Shown: positions 1-11,203 of the stretch, piece after piece
How the letters are laid out: each line of letters starts with the position of its first letter
How positions within the stretch are numbered: position 1 is the stretch's first letter
Assembly: GCF_020379485.1 (NCBI RefSeq)
Contig: NC_063450.1
Location: 31,348,137-31,412,136 of the forward strand
Origin: Brassica napus
Taxonomy: Eukaryota > Streptophyta > Magnoliopsida > Brassicales > Brassicaceae
DNA length: 64,000 nt
Direction: 5' to 3'
Position numbers and translations under genes: made by a program
The notes under the pieces: model-generated
Told to the model about the DNA's origin: nothing
Databases searched by the model: none
What the model saw: only the letters and a program-made list of their open reading frames with translations

Positions 1-1117
1 CTATCCTTGTACTCAAGCAATGGGGTTATCAAGCCACCAATTCCAATATAAGGTTCAGAGTCACTTGTTGTCCAAGCCCACTCTTTGTAGTGGATGAGGC
101 GCTTCACAAAGAATCCCACCATTCCAAAGTTCTTGTAGAAATCAGTGCTGACAAGAGGCAACTGAGGGAGTGAAGCATAATGTTAGACGGTTTGGTGAAG
201 AAGTTGTAGCTCTTCATCATTAACAGTTCCTGGTTCTTTCCTTGGGAAGATGGTGTAGACAATCAACCTGTGGAGATAGCACACTGAAGATGGCGAATGG
301 AGGCATTCTTGTCACGGCTGGGCCTGCGATCCTTGCCCGCCAACACCTTCCAAACCAGTTTGGCAATGCTCTCTTCCTTGTAGGCATCATAAAGTATGGG
401 GATGGATGATTCCTCCAAATCCTTAAGACCAAGTGCTTGTCCAATCTCCTTGAAGGTCATGTAGTGGACTTTCTCATGGACCTTAAATTTGATCTTCCCC
501 CATCCTTTCCTCACATGCTTAGAGGTGTGAAAGGTGGCCTCCAATGATGCCGAGAACTGACATGAGACCTCTTCATAGGTAGGGTGAGCCATAGAGAAGA
601 AGCTTTGCATGTTCATGTGCTCCAGCATTGACTTGATGTCTTCATCTATCTCTAACTCTTCCATAATCTTGATATCCGAAAATCTAGTTGGAGGCCAAAA
701 CACACCATTCTTCAAATGCTCAAACAACTCAGATTCTGTTGTCTTCTTGGTCCTATCTCTCTCGACATCAACCTCTTTTCCCTAAGACATCTTGGCTTTC
801 TTGAGGGGAGCTTGGTCTTCTTTAGTGATGTCCTCACTGGCTTCCACTTGAGGAAGAGCTGCCCCCTTGCCCTTTGGCTCCTTAGCTCTCTTGGGAGGAG
901 CTGACTTTTTACCACCAACAACTTCTTTCTCAACAATGGCAACTTGCTTTCCATCTCTCCTCTCTTGAGCTTTTGATTTATTTGCTGCCAAGGCTTGTTG
1001 CCTAGAAGTCCCTCCTGTTGCAGTCATGGAGGTTAAAGGCTTTCCAGTCCTAGCAGTCTCTTGCTTTGCAACCTCTTGCTTCTCAGCTTCCATCATGTGT
1101 TGATCCTTTCTCCCCAT
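1..1117 (-). pseudogene. ATHILA ORF-1 family protein, broken and cut by the window edge
   Basis: The gene starts at an ATG ending at 1117 and opens with a Lys/Arg/Glu-rich, probably disordered region of about 110 residues, rich in KAKM and KGKG type motifs. It passes an in-frame TAG at 782-784 and continues into a globular part (FEHLKNGVFWPPTRF, WGKIKFKVHEKVHYMTFKEI, LAGKDRRPSRD). A frameshift near 265-290 moves the rest into another frame, which still reads KNFGMVGFFVKRLIHYKEWA near 60-140. That frame has one further stop near 185. The globular part matches my recollection of the ATHILA ORF-1 family (Pfam PF03078), whose function is unknown. Its place after pol is where Athila elements carry their extra, sometimes env-like, ORF. 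No signal peptide or membrane helix is evident. Confidence 0.72.
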
Positions 1118-1305
1118 TTGTACCTTGCTCTGGAAGAATGGAAATGATGAGTTGAATCAAGAAAATAGACTACAGAGGCGAAAGCTTGGATTTAGAAAAA
1201 AGAATGGAGTGATTTGGTGGAAAATTGAGTGAGATATGAAGTGATTTGGTGTGGGAGGTTTTAGGGAGTTTGGTGTTTGTGAAAAAGAGAGAGAGAGAGT
1301 CGCGG
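1118..1305 (-). promoter_or_regulatory. Pyrimidine-rich leader in front of the ORF-1 gene
   Basis: On the minus strand this stretch is C/T-rich, with a CTCTCTCTCTCT run near 1287-1299 and no stable coding frame. It ends just before the ATG at 1117 and begins right after the GC-rich spacer. It looks like a 5' UTR or Y-patch core promoter region. No clear TATA box is visible, so promoter function is an inference from composition and position. Confidence 0.25.
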
Positions 1306-1562
1306 TTAAGGCAAGTTTAGGGTTGAACCGGTCGGGTCGTCAGGTGTTTGGGTTTGGGCGCGGGTAATGAAGTCGTCACACGGGTAGGAAGACAAGGTGG
1401 GAACCCGCATCGCCGTTCCCGCGTGAACTCGTCGTCGACGACCAGCTTCATGTGCGCGGGTAAGCAAACCCGAGTTGGCTCTTCTCGCGCTCTCTCCAGC
1501 TCCGTGCGCACGGGTAATCGAACCCGCGGCTTCGACCCCGCGTCGGAACTCGACCACTTAGC
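1306..1562. repeat. GC-rich degenerate minisatellite between pol and ORF-1
   Basis: The sequence is CG-rich, unlike its surroundings, and repeats modules of the form CGCGGGTA followed by CCCGCG. The block near 1510-1560 (cgggtaatcgaacccgcgg, then ccccgcgtcgga) is clearly related to the block near 24830-24875 in the LTR region of the same element. Copies are degenerate with irregular spacing. It contains no credible gene. Confidence 0.65.
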
Positions 1563-1565
1563 CTC

Positions 1566-1589
1566 TTTTTTTTTTTTTTTTTTTTTTTT
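1566..1589. repeat. T24 homopolymer
   Basis: Twenty-four consecutive T on the plus strand (A on the element's sense strand), directly bordering the GC-rich minisatellite. It could be a poly-A relic or slippage. No flanking direct duplication is visible. Confidence 0.9.
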
Positions 1590-1682
1590 CAAATCCTAGT
1601 GAAGTATGTACAAGGATAGACATGGGACTTCCTCCCAAGTGAGCTTGTTTTAAGTCTCTAGCTTGACTTTGTTTTCCTTTGG

Positions 1683-4600
1683 CTAGGCGGAGACGAGGTC
1701 GGAGAGTGAAACCGATATTCCTTTCTCCTCCGTTGTGGTTCCCATGTAGAGCTTAACTCTTTGTCCATTGATTGTAAAGTCTCCACCATTCTTGTTCCAT
1801 AACACAATTGCTCCATATGGCCTAACTTCCTTGATCTTGAAAGGACCAGACCATCTTGACTTGAGCTTCCCGGGGAACAACTTCAATCTAGAGTTGTAGA
1901 GAAGAACTTGATCTCCAGCATTGAACTCTCTCTTCAAAATCTTCTTGTCATGAAAAGCTTTGGTTTTCTCCTTGTAGATCCTTGAGTTCTCAAAAGCATC
2001 AAATCTAATCTCATCAAGCTCATTGTGTTGGAGAAGTCTCTTATCCTTGGCACTCTTGATGTCAAAGTTCAGTAACTTAACAGCCCACAATGTCTTATAC
2101 TCAAGCTCAACTGGTAGATGACAAGCCTTTCCATACACAAGGTTGAAAGGTGTGGTTCCTATAAGCCCAAAGCGCATCATCAAGCTTGTCAGACCAATCT
2201 TTCCTTTTAGTCCCCACAATCTTCTCTAGGATAGATTTGATTTCCCTGTTGGAGATCTTAACTTGCCCACTTGTCTGAGGATGGTAAGGTGTTGCCACCT
2301 TATGCTTCACACCTTTCTTCTTGAGAAGACCTTCAAACAGCTTGTTGATGAAGTGAGAGCCTCCATCACTGATCACAACTCTTGGGACTCCAAACCTTGG
2401 AAAGATGGTGTTTTTGAACATCTTGATCACCACTCTAGAATCACTGGTGGGACATGCTACAGCTTCCACCCACTTGGAGACATAGTCAACAGCTACAAGG
2501 ATGTACTTGTTTCCAAAAGATGATGGGAATGGTCCCATGAAATCAATACCCCACACATCAAACACCTCCACTTCTAGAATTGGGTTTTGAGGCATCTCAT
2601 TCCTTTTGGTGATGTTCCCTCTCCTTTGGCATGAATCACACTTAGAGACAAAGTCTTGAGTGTCTTTGAACATATGAGGCCACCAAAACCCAGCTTGTAA
2701 CACCTTACAGTCTTGAAAGTAGCAAAATGACCTCCGTAGGATGATCCATGACAGTGTGTAAGGATCCCATCAACTTGTTCTTTAGCTACTACTCTTCTAT
2801 AGAGTTGATCTCTACAAAGTATGTAGAGGTAAGGATCATCCCAATAGTATCTCTTCACATCTTTGTAGAACTTCTTCTTGGCATATCCCTCAAGACCCAA
2901 TGGCTCTCTTCCACAAGCTAAGTAGTTCACCAAATCAGCATACCAAGGACATTTTTCTTTAGTTGCCTTCACTTCTTCAAGCTTCTTTCCAGTTTCACAA
3001 ACTGCTACTACTGCTCTAATAGCCATGATCTGTTCTTCTGGAAGCCCTTCATCAATGGGGATCCCACACTCAATCTTCAGTCTAGACAAGAGATCAGCTA
3101 CACCATACTCAACTCCTGGCTTGTCTTTGATCTCAAGATCAAACTCTTGTAGCAGCAGGATCCACCTCAAAAGTCTTGGCTTAGCATCCTTCTTGGCCAA
3201 AAGGTGTCTCAATGCAGCATGATCAGTGTAGACTATGAATTTTTACCCAACCAAATAACTTCTGAACTTCTCAAAGGCATAGACAATGGCTAGCAGCTCC
3301 TTCTCAGTTGTAGCATACTTCATTTGGGCTTCATCAAGAGTTCTACTTGCATAGTAGATCACATGAGTCTTCTTGTCTTTCTTCTGACCAAGGACAGTTC
3401 CCACAACATAGTCACTAACATCACACATAATCTCAAAGGGAAGATCCCAATCTGGTGGCTGCACAATGGGGGCACTAACCAGCTTATCCTTCAATGTCTT
3501 GAATACTCCTAGACACTCCACATCAAAGTTGAAAGCAGCCTCCTTGCATATAAGCTTAGTCAATGGTCTAGCTATCATGGAGAAGTCATTGATGAATCTT
3601 CTGTAGAATCCGACATGACCAAGGAAGCTTCTAATGTCTTTCACTGTCTTCGGCGGAGCTAACCCAACCATCACATCAATCTTGGCCTTGTCCACCTCAA
3701 TACCCTTCTCTGACATCTTGTGTCAAAGCACAATCGCTTCCTTAACCATGAAGTGACACTTCTCCCAGTTCAGCATAAGGTTGGTGTCCTCACATCTCTT
3801 TAGGACCCTTCAAAGATTGGACAAACAAGCAGAAAATGAATATCCGTAGACAGAGAAGTCATCCATGAACACCTCCACAACATCCTCTATAAGATCAGAG
3901 AAAATAGACATCATGCATCTTTGGAAAGTGGTTGGAGCATTACATAGCCCAAATGGCATCCTTCATTAAGCAAAGGTACCGTAAGGGCATGTGAATGTTG
4001 TTTTCTCTTGATCATTTGGGTGTATGGGGATTTGGAAGAACCCTAAATACCCATCAAGAAAAAAATAATAGGTATGATTTGCAAATCTCTATAGCATTTG
4101 ATCAATGAATGGCAATGGAAAATGATCCTTTCTAGATGCTGAGTTAAGTTTTCTATAATCTATGCACATCCTATGTTCTGTTATTTTTCTTGTTGGTATT
4201 AGTTCATCCTTATCATTTTTAACCACAGTAATTCCACCATTCTTTGGGACAACATGCACATGAGATACCCATTTACTATCTGAAATAGGGTAGATCACAC
4301 TTGCATCTAGAAGTTTTAGAATCTCTTTCTTAACAACATCTTTCAAGTTGGGGTTCAACCTTCTTTGATGTTCTATAGAAGTCATAGATTCATCCTATAG
4401 ATGTATCCTATGCATGCATAAAGAAGGTGATATCCCTTTAATATCATATAGTGAGTAGCCTATTGCCTTTATATACTTTTTAAGTTCATTCAAAAGTTTA
4501 GACAATTCAGTTTCATTCAGTTCACTACTCACAATAACAGGATATGTCTCATTAGTTTCAAGAAATGCATACCTTACACAATGGGAAAGAGGTTTAAGCT

Positions 4601-4762
4601 CCACTTTTGGTGCTTTGAGTTCACTCCAATCATCTTCTTGGAGGTTCTCTTGTTGATCAACTGAGGCAGCATGCTGAACTTCTTGTGGAAGCTCTATGAA
4701 GTTGTCCTCTCCACTTTTCTCCTTGTGGTAGTTTAGCATCCTCACATACTTTGCACTCTCCT
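1683..4762 (-). pseudogene. Athila-like pol: reverse transcriptase, RNase H, integrase (broken)
   Basis: Read downwards from 4762, the segment begins with the protease-RT linker, then the RT fingers (YRKLNSASRKDHFPLPF near 4100), the LDGYLGFFQIPIHPNDQEKT block near 4040, the catalytic FMDDF motif near 3870, and RNase H (DYVVGTVLGQ, YASRTLDEAQ, TTEKELLAIVYAFEKF) ending near 3190. Integrase follows with its zinc-binding region and core ([29 protein letters not shown]) and a C-terminal part ending at 1683. Breaks include stops near 4087 and 3975 (two adjacent), one near 3808, TGA near 3721 and TAA near 3243, plus frameshifts near 2690 and 2150-2220. An intact element would make this as part of one polyprotein for reverse transcription and integration. 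It cannot work as it stands. Confidence 0.9.
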
Positions 4763-6378
4763 TGTGAGAACCAAAATTCGCACTGTCGATTTACGTTTAA
4801 ATTAGGAAACTAGGAAAACTCTAATTTCCCATAGGTCCCGGATCTCTGCGAGAGCCAACGGCAAGTGACCAAATATATGCGGAAATCATGAAAAGATAAC
4901 AAACGAGTTTAGAGAAAACAGTAGATCTTATTTCGAGTCCGCATGAGAGCGTTGCGATCATTACAAGAGATCATAAAAGCTTTGGCCGCAAAGGCTGTCA
5001 GCGAGTTACCTAGTTCTAGCGGCCTAAAAGCTCAAACCTAGTTGACTCGTAGCTCGATAACAAAAGACGAAGAAAATAAAGAAAAGGTTTTTGATTGATT
5101 TCGGACTGAACCTTATGAAAGGCTGCCTACGTACCCCTTTCGAGGATCAAGCCGAACGTAGTTCAAGAGTGAAACAAGAGATCGAACTGCTTGTGCACGT
5201 TTGTCTGGTAATCGGGTGCCAGTCATGGAAACAGAGCATGTCGAGAATAATGCCTCAGAGTTTCTAAGTGTCGAGAGTTCTGAGTCTAAAAAGTTGTCCC
5301 CATGCCTCTCGCCTAGGACTCCTTATAAACTCGCTCCTAGGTCGGTTTACGCTTTTTCCTCTTCTGCCCTTAAGCCGTCATAACTTAAAAATGGAGATAT
5401 TCCATTTTTTTCGATCTTTCTAATTATCTTCGAATACTTCGTATTTATCCGCGAAAACTTGACATTTATCTTTCCTTGCGAACCAAGCATAAACCGTCCT
5501 ACGGTTTATGGTCTTTTGGTTAAGAAATCGTAAGTGGGTTTCGAGTCACGTCTTAGGTCTCTTTGGGCCGTTGTTTGACTGGAAACGTTAATTATGGCTT
5601 CTTTCGATAAAAACGAACTTTCCGCGGTTTTTATCGTAAAATTCGATTGATGACTTCAAATGACGAGAAACATGAAATGGGTTGGCTACAGTCTTCAGGA
5701 GATAGCACTAAAGAGTAGACGAGAATGCATAGATTCGTGTCGTATCAATTTTTAAGAAAGCACGGTCGCTACGTAGCGACTGAGTCGTGTGCGTGCTCGG
5801 TCGCTACGTAGCGACCGAGCCATGTACGTGCTCGGTCGCTACGTAGCGACCGAGCCTCGGCGAGAGCTCGGTCGCTACATAGCGACCGAGCCGTGTACGT
5901 GCTCGGTCGCTACGTAGCGACCGAGCTTTGGTGATAGCTCGGTCGCTACGTAGCGACCGAGCTTTGGTGATAGCTCGGTCGCTACGTAGCGACCGAGCTT
6001 CGGGGAGAGCTCGGTCGCTACGTAGCGACCGAGCTTCGGGGAGAGCTCGGTCGCTACGTAGCGACCAAGCCGTGTACGTGCTCGGTCGCTACGTAGCGAC
6101 CGAGCTTCGGTGAGAGCTCGGTCGCTACGGCTCGGTTGCTACGTAGCGACCGAGCTTTGGTGAGAGCTCGGTCGCTACGTAGCGACCAGCTTTTGCGCTG
6201 GTTGCTACGCGGCAACCTTGTTCGCGTCTTTCTCCGATTTTCCGTGAATGTGTTTTCTCCGCAAGATTCTTCGTAAAAATAAATCTTTTTCTAAGATTTA
6301 TTTTTCGTAAAAACGTTCATGCCGATTTTTACGGACTTTCAGACATTGATCCCGTCGTGACCGATTTTGACCCCAACA
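4763..6378 (-). repeat. 3' LTR of LARD 1
   Basis: It pairs with 12242-13639 and has the same termini. It is longer than its partner because of a segment around 5370-5760 missing from the other LTR and different palindrome copy numbers. The TATA position (about 5328-5336) reads TTTATAAG on the element strand, against TATATAAG in the other LTRs, a likely inactivating change. A CCTAGGA/TCCTAGG pair flanks it. Confidence 0.92.
5762..6215. repeat. Palindrome array in the LARD 1 3' LTR
   Basis: About 13 tandem units of 35-36 bp. Each has a near-perfect 24-bp palindrome, arms CTCGGTCGC and GCGACCGAG around TACGTA, and an 11-12 bp spacer. Spacers fall into two classes, ccgtgtacgtg-like and cttcggtgagag-like, that intermix along the array. 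One unit is cut short near 6121. The last palindrome merges into a second inverted repeat (gcgaccagc, gcgctggttgc). Open frames repeating RSLRSDRA arise from the repeat and are not evidence of a protein. Confidence 0.95.
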
Positions 6379-6392
6379 GTTAGCCCCCCAGC
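6379..6392 (-). other. Polypurine tract of LARD 1
   Basis: On the element strand AGCTGGGGGGCTAAC abuts the 3' LTR start TGTTGGGG. This is the expected position for plus-strand DNA priming, and the same tract occurs in LARD 2. Confidence 0.8.
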
Positions 6393-9300
6393 TTGTTAGA
6401 ACCATGAGCTTCTAGCGTGATGTTGTAGCGAGTGGCTTGGCAAGTTAGGTGAGTTAGGCGGAATTTATGGTCGAAAAGGTCCGTGGTAAGTGGTCTTCTC
6501 GCTCTTCCAAAAGTAGAACGCGATAAGATTGGGGCTGCCCCTTATGACGGCTGCCTACGTACCCTTGTTGAAGGGATCAAGCCTTTCGTAGTTCGTCTTG
6601 GAGTTAAGGTTTGTATGACTAGTTTTCCAGCGAGACCTTTACGGTCTGGTTTTTATGTTGATGTTATCAGGCGTGTTGCTGCCGATGGCATTTTATATGG
6701 GTGTAGAAGGAAGACTACGAGTTGTCATCTCGTAATCTAACTTTGTGTGAACTGTTATATCCGTGATCTGTTTCGAGAGTTTTCCGCAGTGTGTAAACTT
6801 GCGGGATTTCTGAAGACGCTCGAATATTGGCAAAGAGACAAATTTTGGGATCTCGTATCAAGGTTTTTGATACTATGCCTAGAGATGTTAGAGACCAGTG
6901 CGCTGGGTTTAGGGCAAGACCTAGGTTTACTCCTGGTTTTAGAGGGTGCGATGACTAATTCAACTTACGTATCCCGTTTCAGTTTCATCCTGATTCCATA
7001 CCGATTTAAAGTCCGCGATAGGTTCTCGGCTTATACGACTTGTATGGTTGGAACTGAGCATCTCTCGAAGGACAATTTTTAAGCCTCTTGGAAGTGCTGA
7101 CCAAAAATTTTGGGTTTCTTTTATAGCGCTATTATCCTTGTGTCGGACGTACGAGAGTCATCTCTACGAGATGGCTATGTCTGTATAGGACGTTAAGAGT
7201 TTGTTGTGATCAGCAACAAACTTAATGGTTAAAATTACCGTTTCGAGTCTTCGCGAAGGATATGTTTTGAGAAGATGTTAGTGCGTATGCCTGTCTGGTC
7301 TTCCAAGAAAGTGTTTTTATCGAGGAAGTAAATTTCGTCGAAGAACGAATCTTCAGGCGTCTGCGACGTCTCACGATGCTGAAGATTTGTTATTCTTTCG
7401 TATGCCGCGTTTCGTGCTTGAAATGTTCGTGGGCTTGAAGATGTTTCGCGATGTTGCAAGGGATTAGTCTTAGCCCTGCGTTTGGGAAACATTCTGGTTT
7501 GACTACGGATGTTCGCAGCCAGAATTGTTGTTCCTGTTTGGATTTGATTTGTGATCGAGGAGTTAGGACCAATGGGTCGCGTAAATTTGTCCCCGGAAAG
7601 AGGCATCCTCCTATACCGTGCTTTGTGTGGTGTTGGCTTTCCGATATTTCTTTCGTGTCTATTTGAGGATGTTCCGTATAGCTATAGGAGCTCTGTTACG
7701 AGTTTTCCTTACATGCCGCATTTTACGAGTAAAACACAGCGGGCTTAAAGTGAATCGTAGTATATGGAACTTGGTCGATTTTTGACAAGTGGAACCTTTC
7801 CGTTAACTGTTTGGTTGTTAGGACTGAGTTTTGTTATGACAAATTTACCGTATGATTCCCGTTTTTGGGTGGTACGATAATTGTTTGTGTAATCGTTACT
7901 TTGCATTTCAAGACAAATTCCGGATTACTGTTTAGCCGTCAAGTTATTGAAGCGGTGGTCGCTCAATTGTTTTGGCTTTGCATGAAGGCTGTGCTCAGCT
8001 TTATAGCCAAGGACGTTGTTGCCAAAGGATTAGACCATGACACTTTCGTGCTGTCAATAAGGTCAAGTCGGTTAGAATTGTCCTTAAAGGGGATGCTGTA
8101 ACCTAGTTCGGCTTCGAAGGAAAGGCGTAATTGGGCGAGTGACGAACGGCGTTTATCGAGATTGATAGACCGAGTATGCCCATGGTGGTAGAAAACGTTT
8201 TTCCTCTTTAGGATTAATTTATACGATGAAAGTTTCATATAATGTTTCCTTTATTCGTATGGAAGTTGTTTCCTTTGTTTCCAGGGAGATAAAGCCTAAG
8301 AAGCTCGATACAGAGCTCGTGCGGAGTCAGTTGCGGGGTGATTTCCTGCTCGGACGTGACCAAGCGGAATGAGAGCGGATGCCAGTGAGTCGCGGGGCTA
8401 AAGAATGAGACCTTTCAGATCATGGTGCGAGGAAGTAAAGTTTATATTGGTCATCCAATGTCGGATCATACAGCTTGTTTTTTTGCTATAAGGAAAGTAC
8501 TTTTTCGTAAAACCTGTTACGTTTACTTTCGAAAGTTACTTTGTATGACATGATCTGATTATACGAAGGATTTTTTGCGTAACTAACGGGCGACCGGTTT
8601 TTACGAATTTATTAAATTGACGCGACATATGGATATGTCAAAAATAACGATTTTTCCCCAGATTTTTGAAAAATGTTTTCGCTTTTGTTTTTATTCTTCG
8701 GTGAAAGTTTCTCTGAGTCACTCATGGAGTTTTACCAAAGGTTATTTCACCGAGATCTAGTCGCGAAACGTTTTTGCAGGTTTCTTGAATGAATCAGTTA
8801 AACAGGGATAGACTTAGTCGACGAGCGGGGAGGACGTGTTCTCTTTGTCGTATTTTCTGTTACTTTTGTTCTTGATTTTGCTTTGTCGCAAATGTTTTTG
8901 ATGTTTTTCCGTGAGTTGGTTGGTTCAACGGAAAATGAGAGTGATGCATTGATGCCTGAAGAATTCTCGTATAATGATTCTTATACGAAACTCGTTTTAT
9001 CAAATCAGAGGTTTTCTAAACGAATGATTGCGATGATAGATGCTGTATAGTCTTTGAGAATTTTTCCAACATGGTTTGGATCAGTTCCTATCGTTTAGAC
9101 GAATCTCAGATTGTCGTTTGCTTTTAGGATGATCTTGACGAGACATCGCATTCTATGAATATTTTTCCGCATATTTCTACGAGAGTTTGCTTTGTCGAAA
9201 GCGTTTTCTTGTCGAAAGCGTTTTCTTGATCTTGACGAGACATCGCATTGTTTGAATATGTTTTTGAAGTATGGGAGTATACGAGTATAGTATACCTACC

Positions 9301-10239
9301 TACTCCGTCCTTTTTTCTCGAGGAATAGAATGATCGACAGTCCGAGTCGGTTTGAAGACGACGCTTGGACTGTGATTTGGTTGTTTCCAGGTTGAAGACT
9401 TGGAATATGTCGGTTCCGAGAGAATTGCCAGAAACGAATCGGTTTTAAGACGACGTTCATGTCTCTAGTTTTTTCTCTCCTTAGGAAGCGAGCTTGACAT
9501 GCGTGGGGATCGTTTCTCGATTTTCGGAGAGTTTAGATCAGTTTGCAAGATCTGGACGAACAGTTATGGGACAATATATCAGGACAGGAAAAATCACCTA
9601 AGACTTAGTTCGCTAGACTATCCACCTAGGTTTTACGTTCCCTAAAGTTCTATGACAGTCTCAAAGGCGTTTTTATTTCTTAGTAATTTTCTACGAAAAC
9701 TCCAAGTCTGATTTCAAAAATTTCAAGTCGCAAATACCTTAGTTCTCTCGAAGATGCAGTTTTGTCTCTTCTCAGTTTTGCTAGCTCATTTGCCCTTCTC
9801 TTTTTGTGTCTGTCTGCCCACTTCGAATAGCAAGAATATTAACTTTTCATGCACTTCTCTCCTTTCCTGGCCGCATTTTGGTTGCTGCCAATATTGTGGT
9901 TTTCGTTATCCATGTTTCAATCTTAGTATCATTGGATTTACAAAAATGAATAGGCATCTCGTCGAAAACTTTTTAGCGTTGAGGAATAGCCAGGGATGAT
10001 CGAGAGGTGCCAAGGATGATCAGTAAGATTCGCCAGGTGATGAAGTTTTGGCCACAGATCAAGGCGCGAGAGGACGGATGGTGAGACCATGGAGACAGGC
10101 GGTTGGGCGAATTTTGATTCTCGGATTTCTCTCCATCTCTTTCCTTATCCGATATTCTTTTTCTACGATCGTTGTTAGATTTTCGAAGGTTGTCATATGT
10201 TACGAAAGTTTTTCCGAAAAAATAATAGCGATCGACTCG
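6393..10239. other. LARD 1 interior, no recognisable gene
   Basis: This stretch of moderate GC is homologous to LARD 2 at about 17600-21050 in reverse orientation. No domain is recognisable in either strand. An antisense open frame at 6483-6740 (85 codons, ending RRKTTSCHLVI) has a close counterpart at 20703-20951. The segment at 6545-6595 resembles part of the LTR (gctgcctacgtaccc, then ggatcaag), so a piece of LTR-like sequence lies next to the polypurine tract. Confidence 0.6.
7235..7606 (-). CDS. Short ORF (123 codons) kept in both LARD copies
   Basis: Sense-strand ORF from MPLSGDKFTRP to HILREDSKR. LARD 2 carries an ORF of identical length at 19874-20245 with the same start and stop positions and about ten differing residues. 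The product would be basic and polar, with a repeated LQHRETS motif at about residues 51-57 and 76-82, and no membrane segment. I do not recognise it. Conservation may only reflect recent common ancestry of the copies, and it lies about 4.6 kb from the 5' LTR with no upstream gag-pol. It may not be translated. Confidence 0.25.
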   Translation of the reverse strand: MPLSGDKFTRPIGPNSSITNQIQTGTTILAANIRSQTRMFPKRRAKTNPLQHRETSSSPRTFQARNAAYERITNLQHRETSQTPEDSFFDEIYFLDKNTFLEDQTGIRTNIFSKHILREDSKR

Positions 10240-11203
10240 TTCGCGGGTCGGTTGCAACGTAGCGACCAACCGAGTGGCTAGGTCGCTCAATACGTAGCGA
10301 TCGACCGAGTAGCTTGGTTGCTCAATACGTAGCGACCGGCCGAGTGTCTTGGTCGCTCAATACGTAGCGACCGACCGAGTGGCTTGATCGCTCAATACGT
10401 AGCGACCGACCGAGTGGCTAGGTCGCTCAATTCGTAGCGACCGACCGAGTGGCTTGGTCGCTCAATTCGTAGCGACCGACTGAGTGGCTTGGTCGCTCAA
10501 TACATAGCGACCGACCGAGTGGCTAGGTCCCTCAATATTTAGCGACCGACCGAGTGTCTTGGTCGCTCAATACGTAGCGACCGACCGAGTGGCTTGGTCG
10601 CTCAATACGTAGCGACCGACCGAGTGGCTAGATCGCTCAATACGTAGCGACCGACCGAGTGTCTTGGTCCCTCAATACGTAGCAACCGACCGAGTGGCTT
10701 GATCACTCAATACGTAGTGACCGACTGAGTGGCTAGGTCGCTCAATACGTATCGACCGACCAAGTGGCTTGATCGCTCCATACATAGCGACAGACCTAGT
10801 AGCTAGGTCGCTCAATACGTAGCGACCGACCGAGTGTCTTGGTCGCTCAATACGTAGCGACCGACCGAGTGGCTTGGTCGCTCAATACGTAGCGACCGAC
10901 CGAGTGGCTAGGTCGCTCAATACGTAGCGACTGACCAAGTAGCTAGGTTGCTCAATACGTAGCGACCGACCAAGTGTCTTGGTCACTCAATACGTAGCGA
11001 CCAACCGAGTGGCTTGGTCGCTCAATACGTACCGACTGACCGAGTGGCTAGGTCGCTCAATACGTAGCGACCGACCGAGTGTCTTGGTCTCTCAATACGT
11101 AGGGACCGACTGAGTGGCTTGGTTGCTCAATACGTAGCGACCGACTGAGTGTCTTGGTCGCTCAATACGTAGCGACCGACCGAGTGTCTTGGTCGGTCAA
11201 TTT
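10240..11203. repeat. Internal hairpin-unit array of LARD 1
   Basis: About 27 tandem units of about 35 bp. Each contains the inverted pair GGTCGCT and AGCGACC separated by the 8-nt loop CAATACGT, then gaccgagtggctt or gaccgagtgtctt. This differs from the LTR arrays, where the arms meet around TACGTA without the extra CAA. Copies are highly similar with scattered substitutions, as expected for a young array that spreads by unequal exchange or slippage. Confidence 0.95.

Noticed and set aside
1510..1565. tRNA- or SINE-like A and B boxes on the minus strand (ggctaagtggtcgag, then gggttcgattaccc)
   Set aside because: The B-box-like part is one variant of the GC-rich minisatellite unit, no cloverleaf forms around it, and the A run is on the wrong side for a SINE tail.
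5928..6113. ORFs with repeated RSLRSDRA peptides (also 12696-12986)
   Set aside because: The repeats come from the 35-36 bp palindrome unit, change frame when the unit length changes, and occur in LTR regions before the TATA box.
5762..6215. Regularly spaced palindromes resembling a CRISPR array
   Set aside because: Spacers fall into only two repeating classes and are not unique, the units lie in LTRs of a plant retrotransposon, and no cas-like gene is present.
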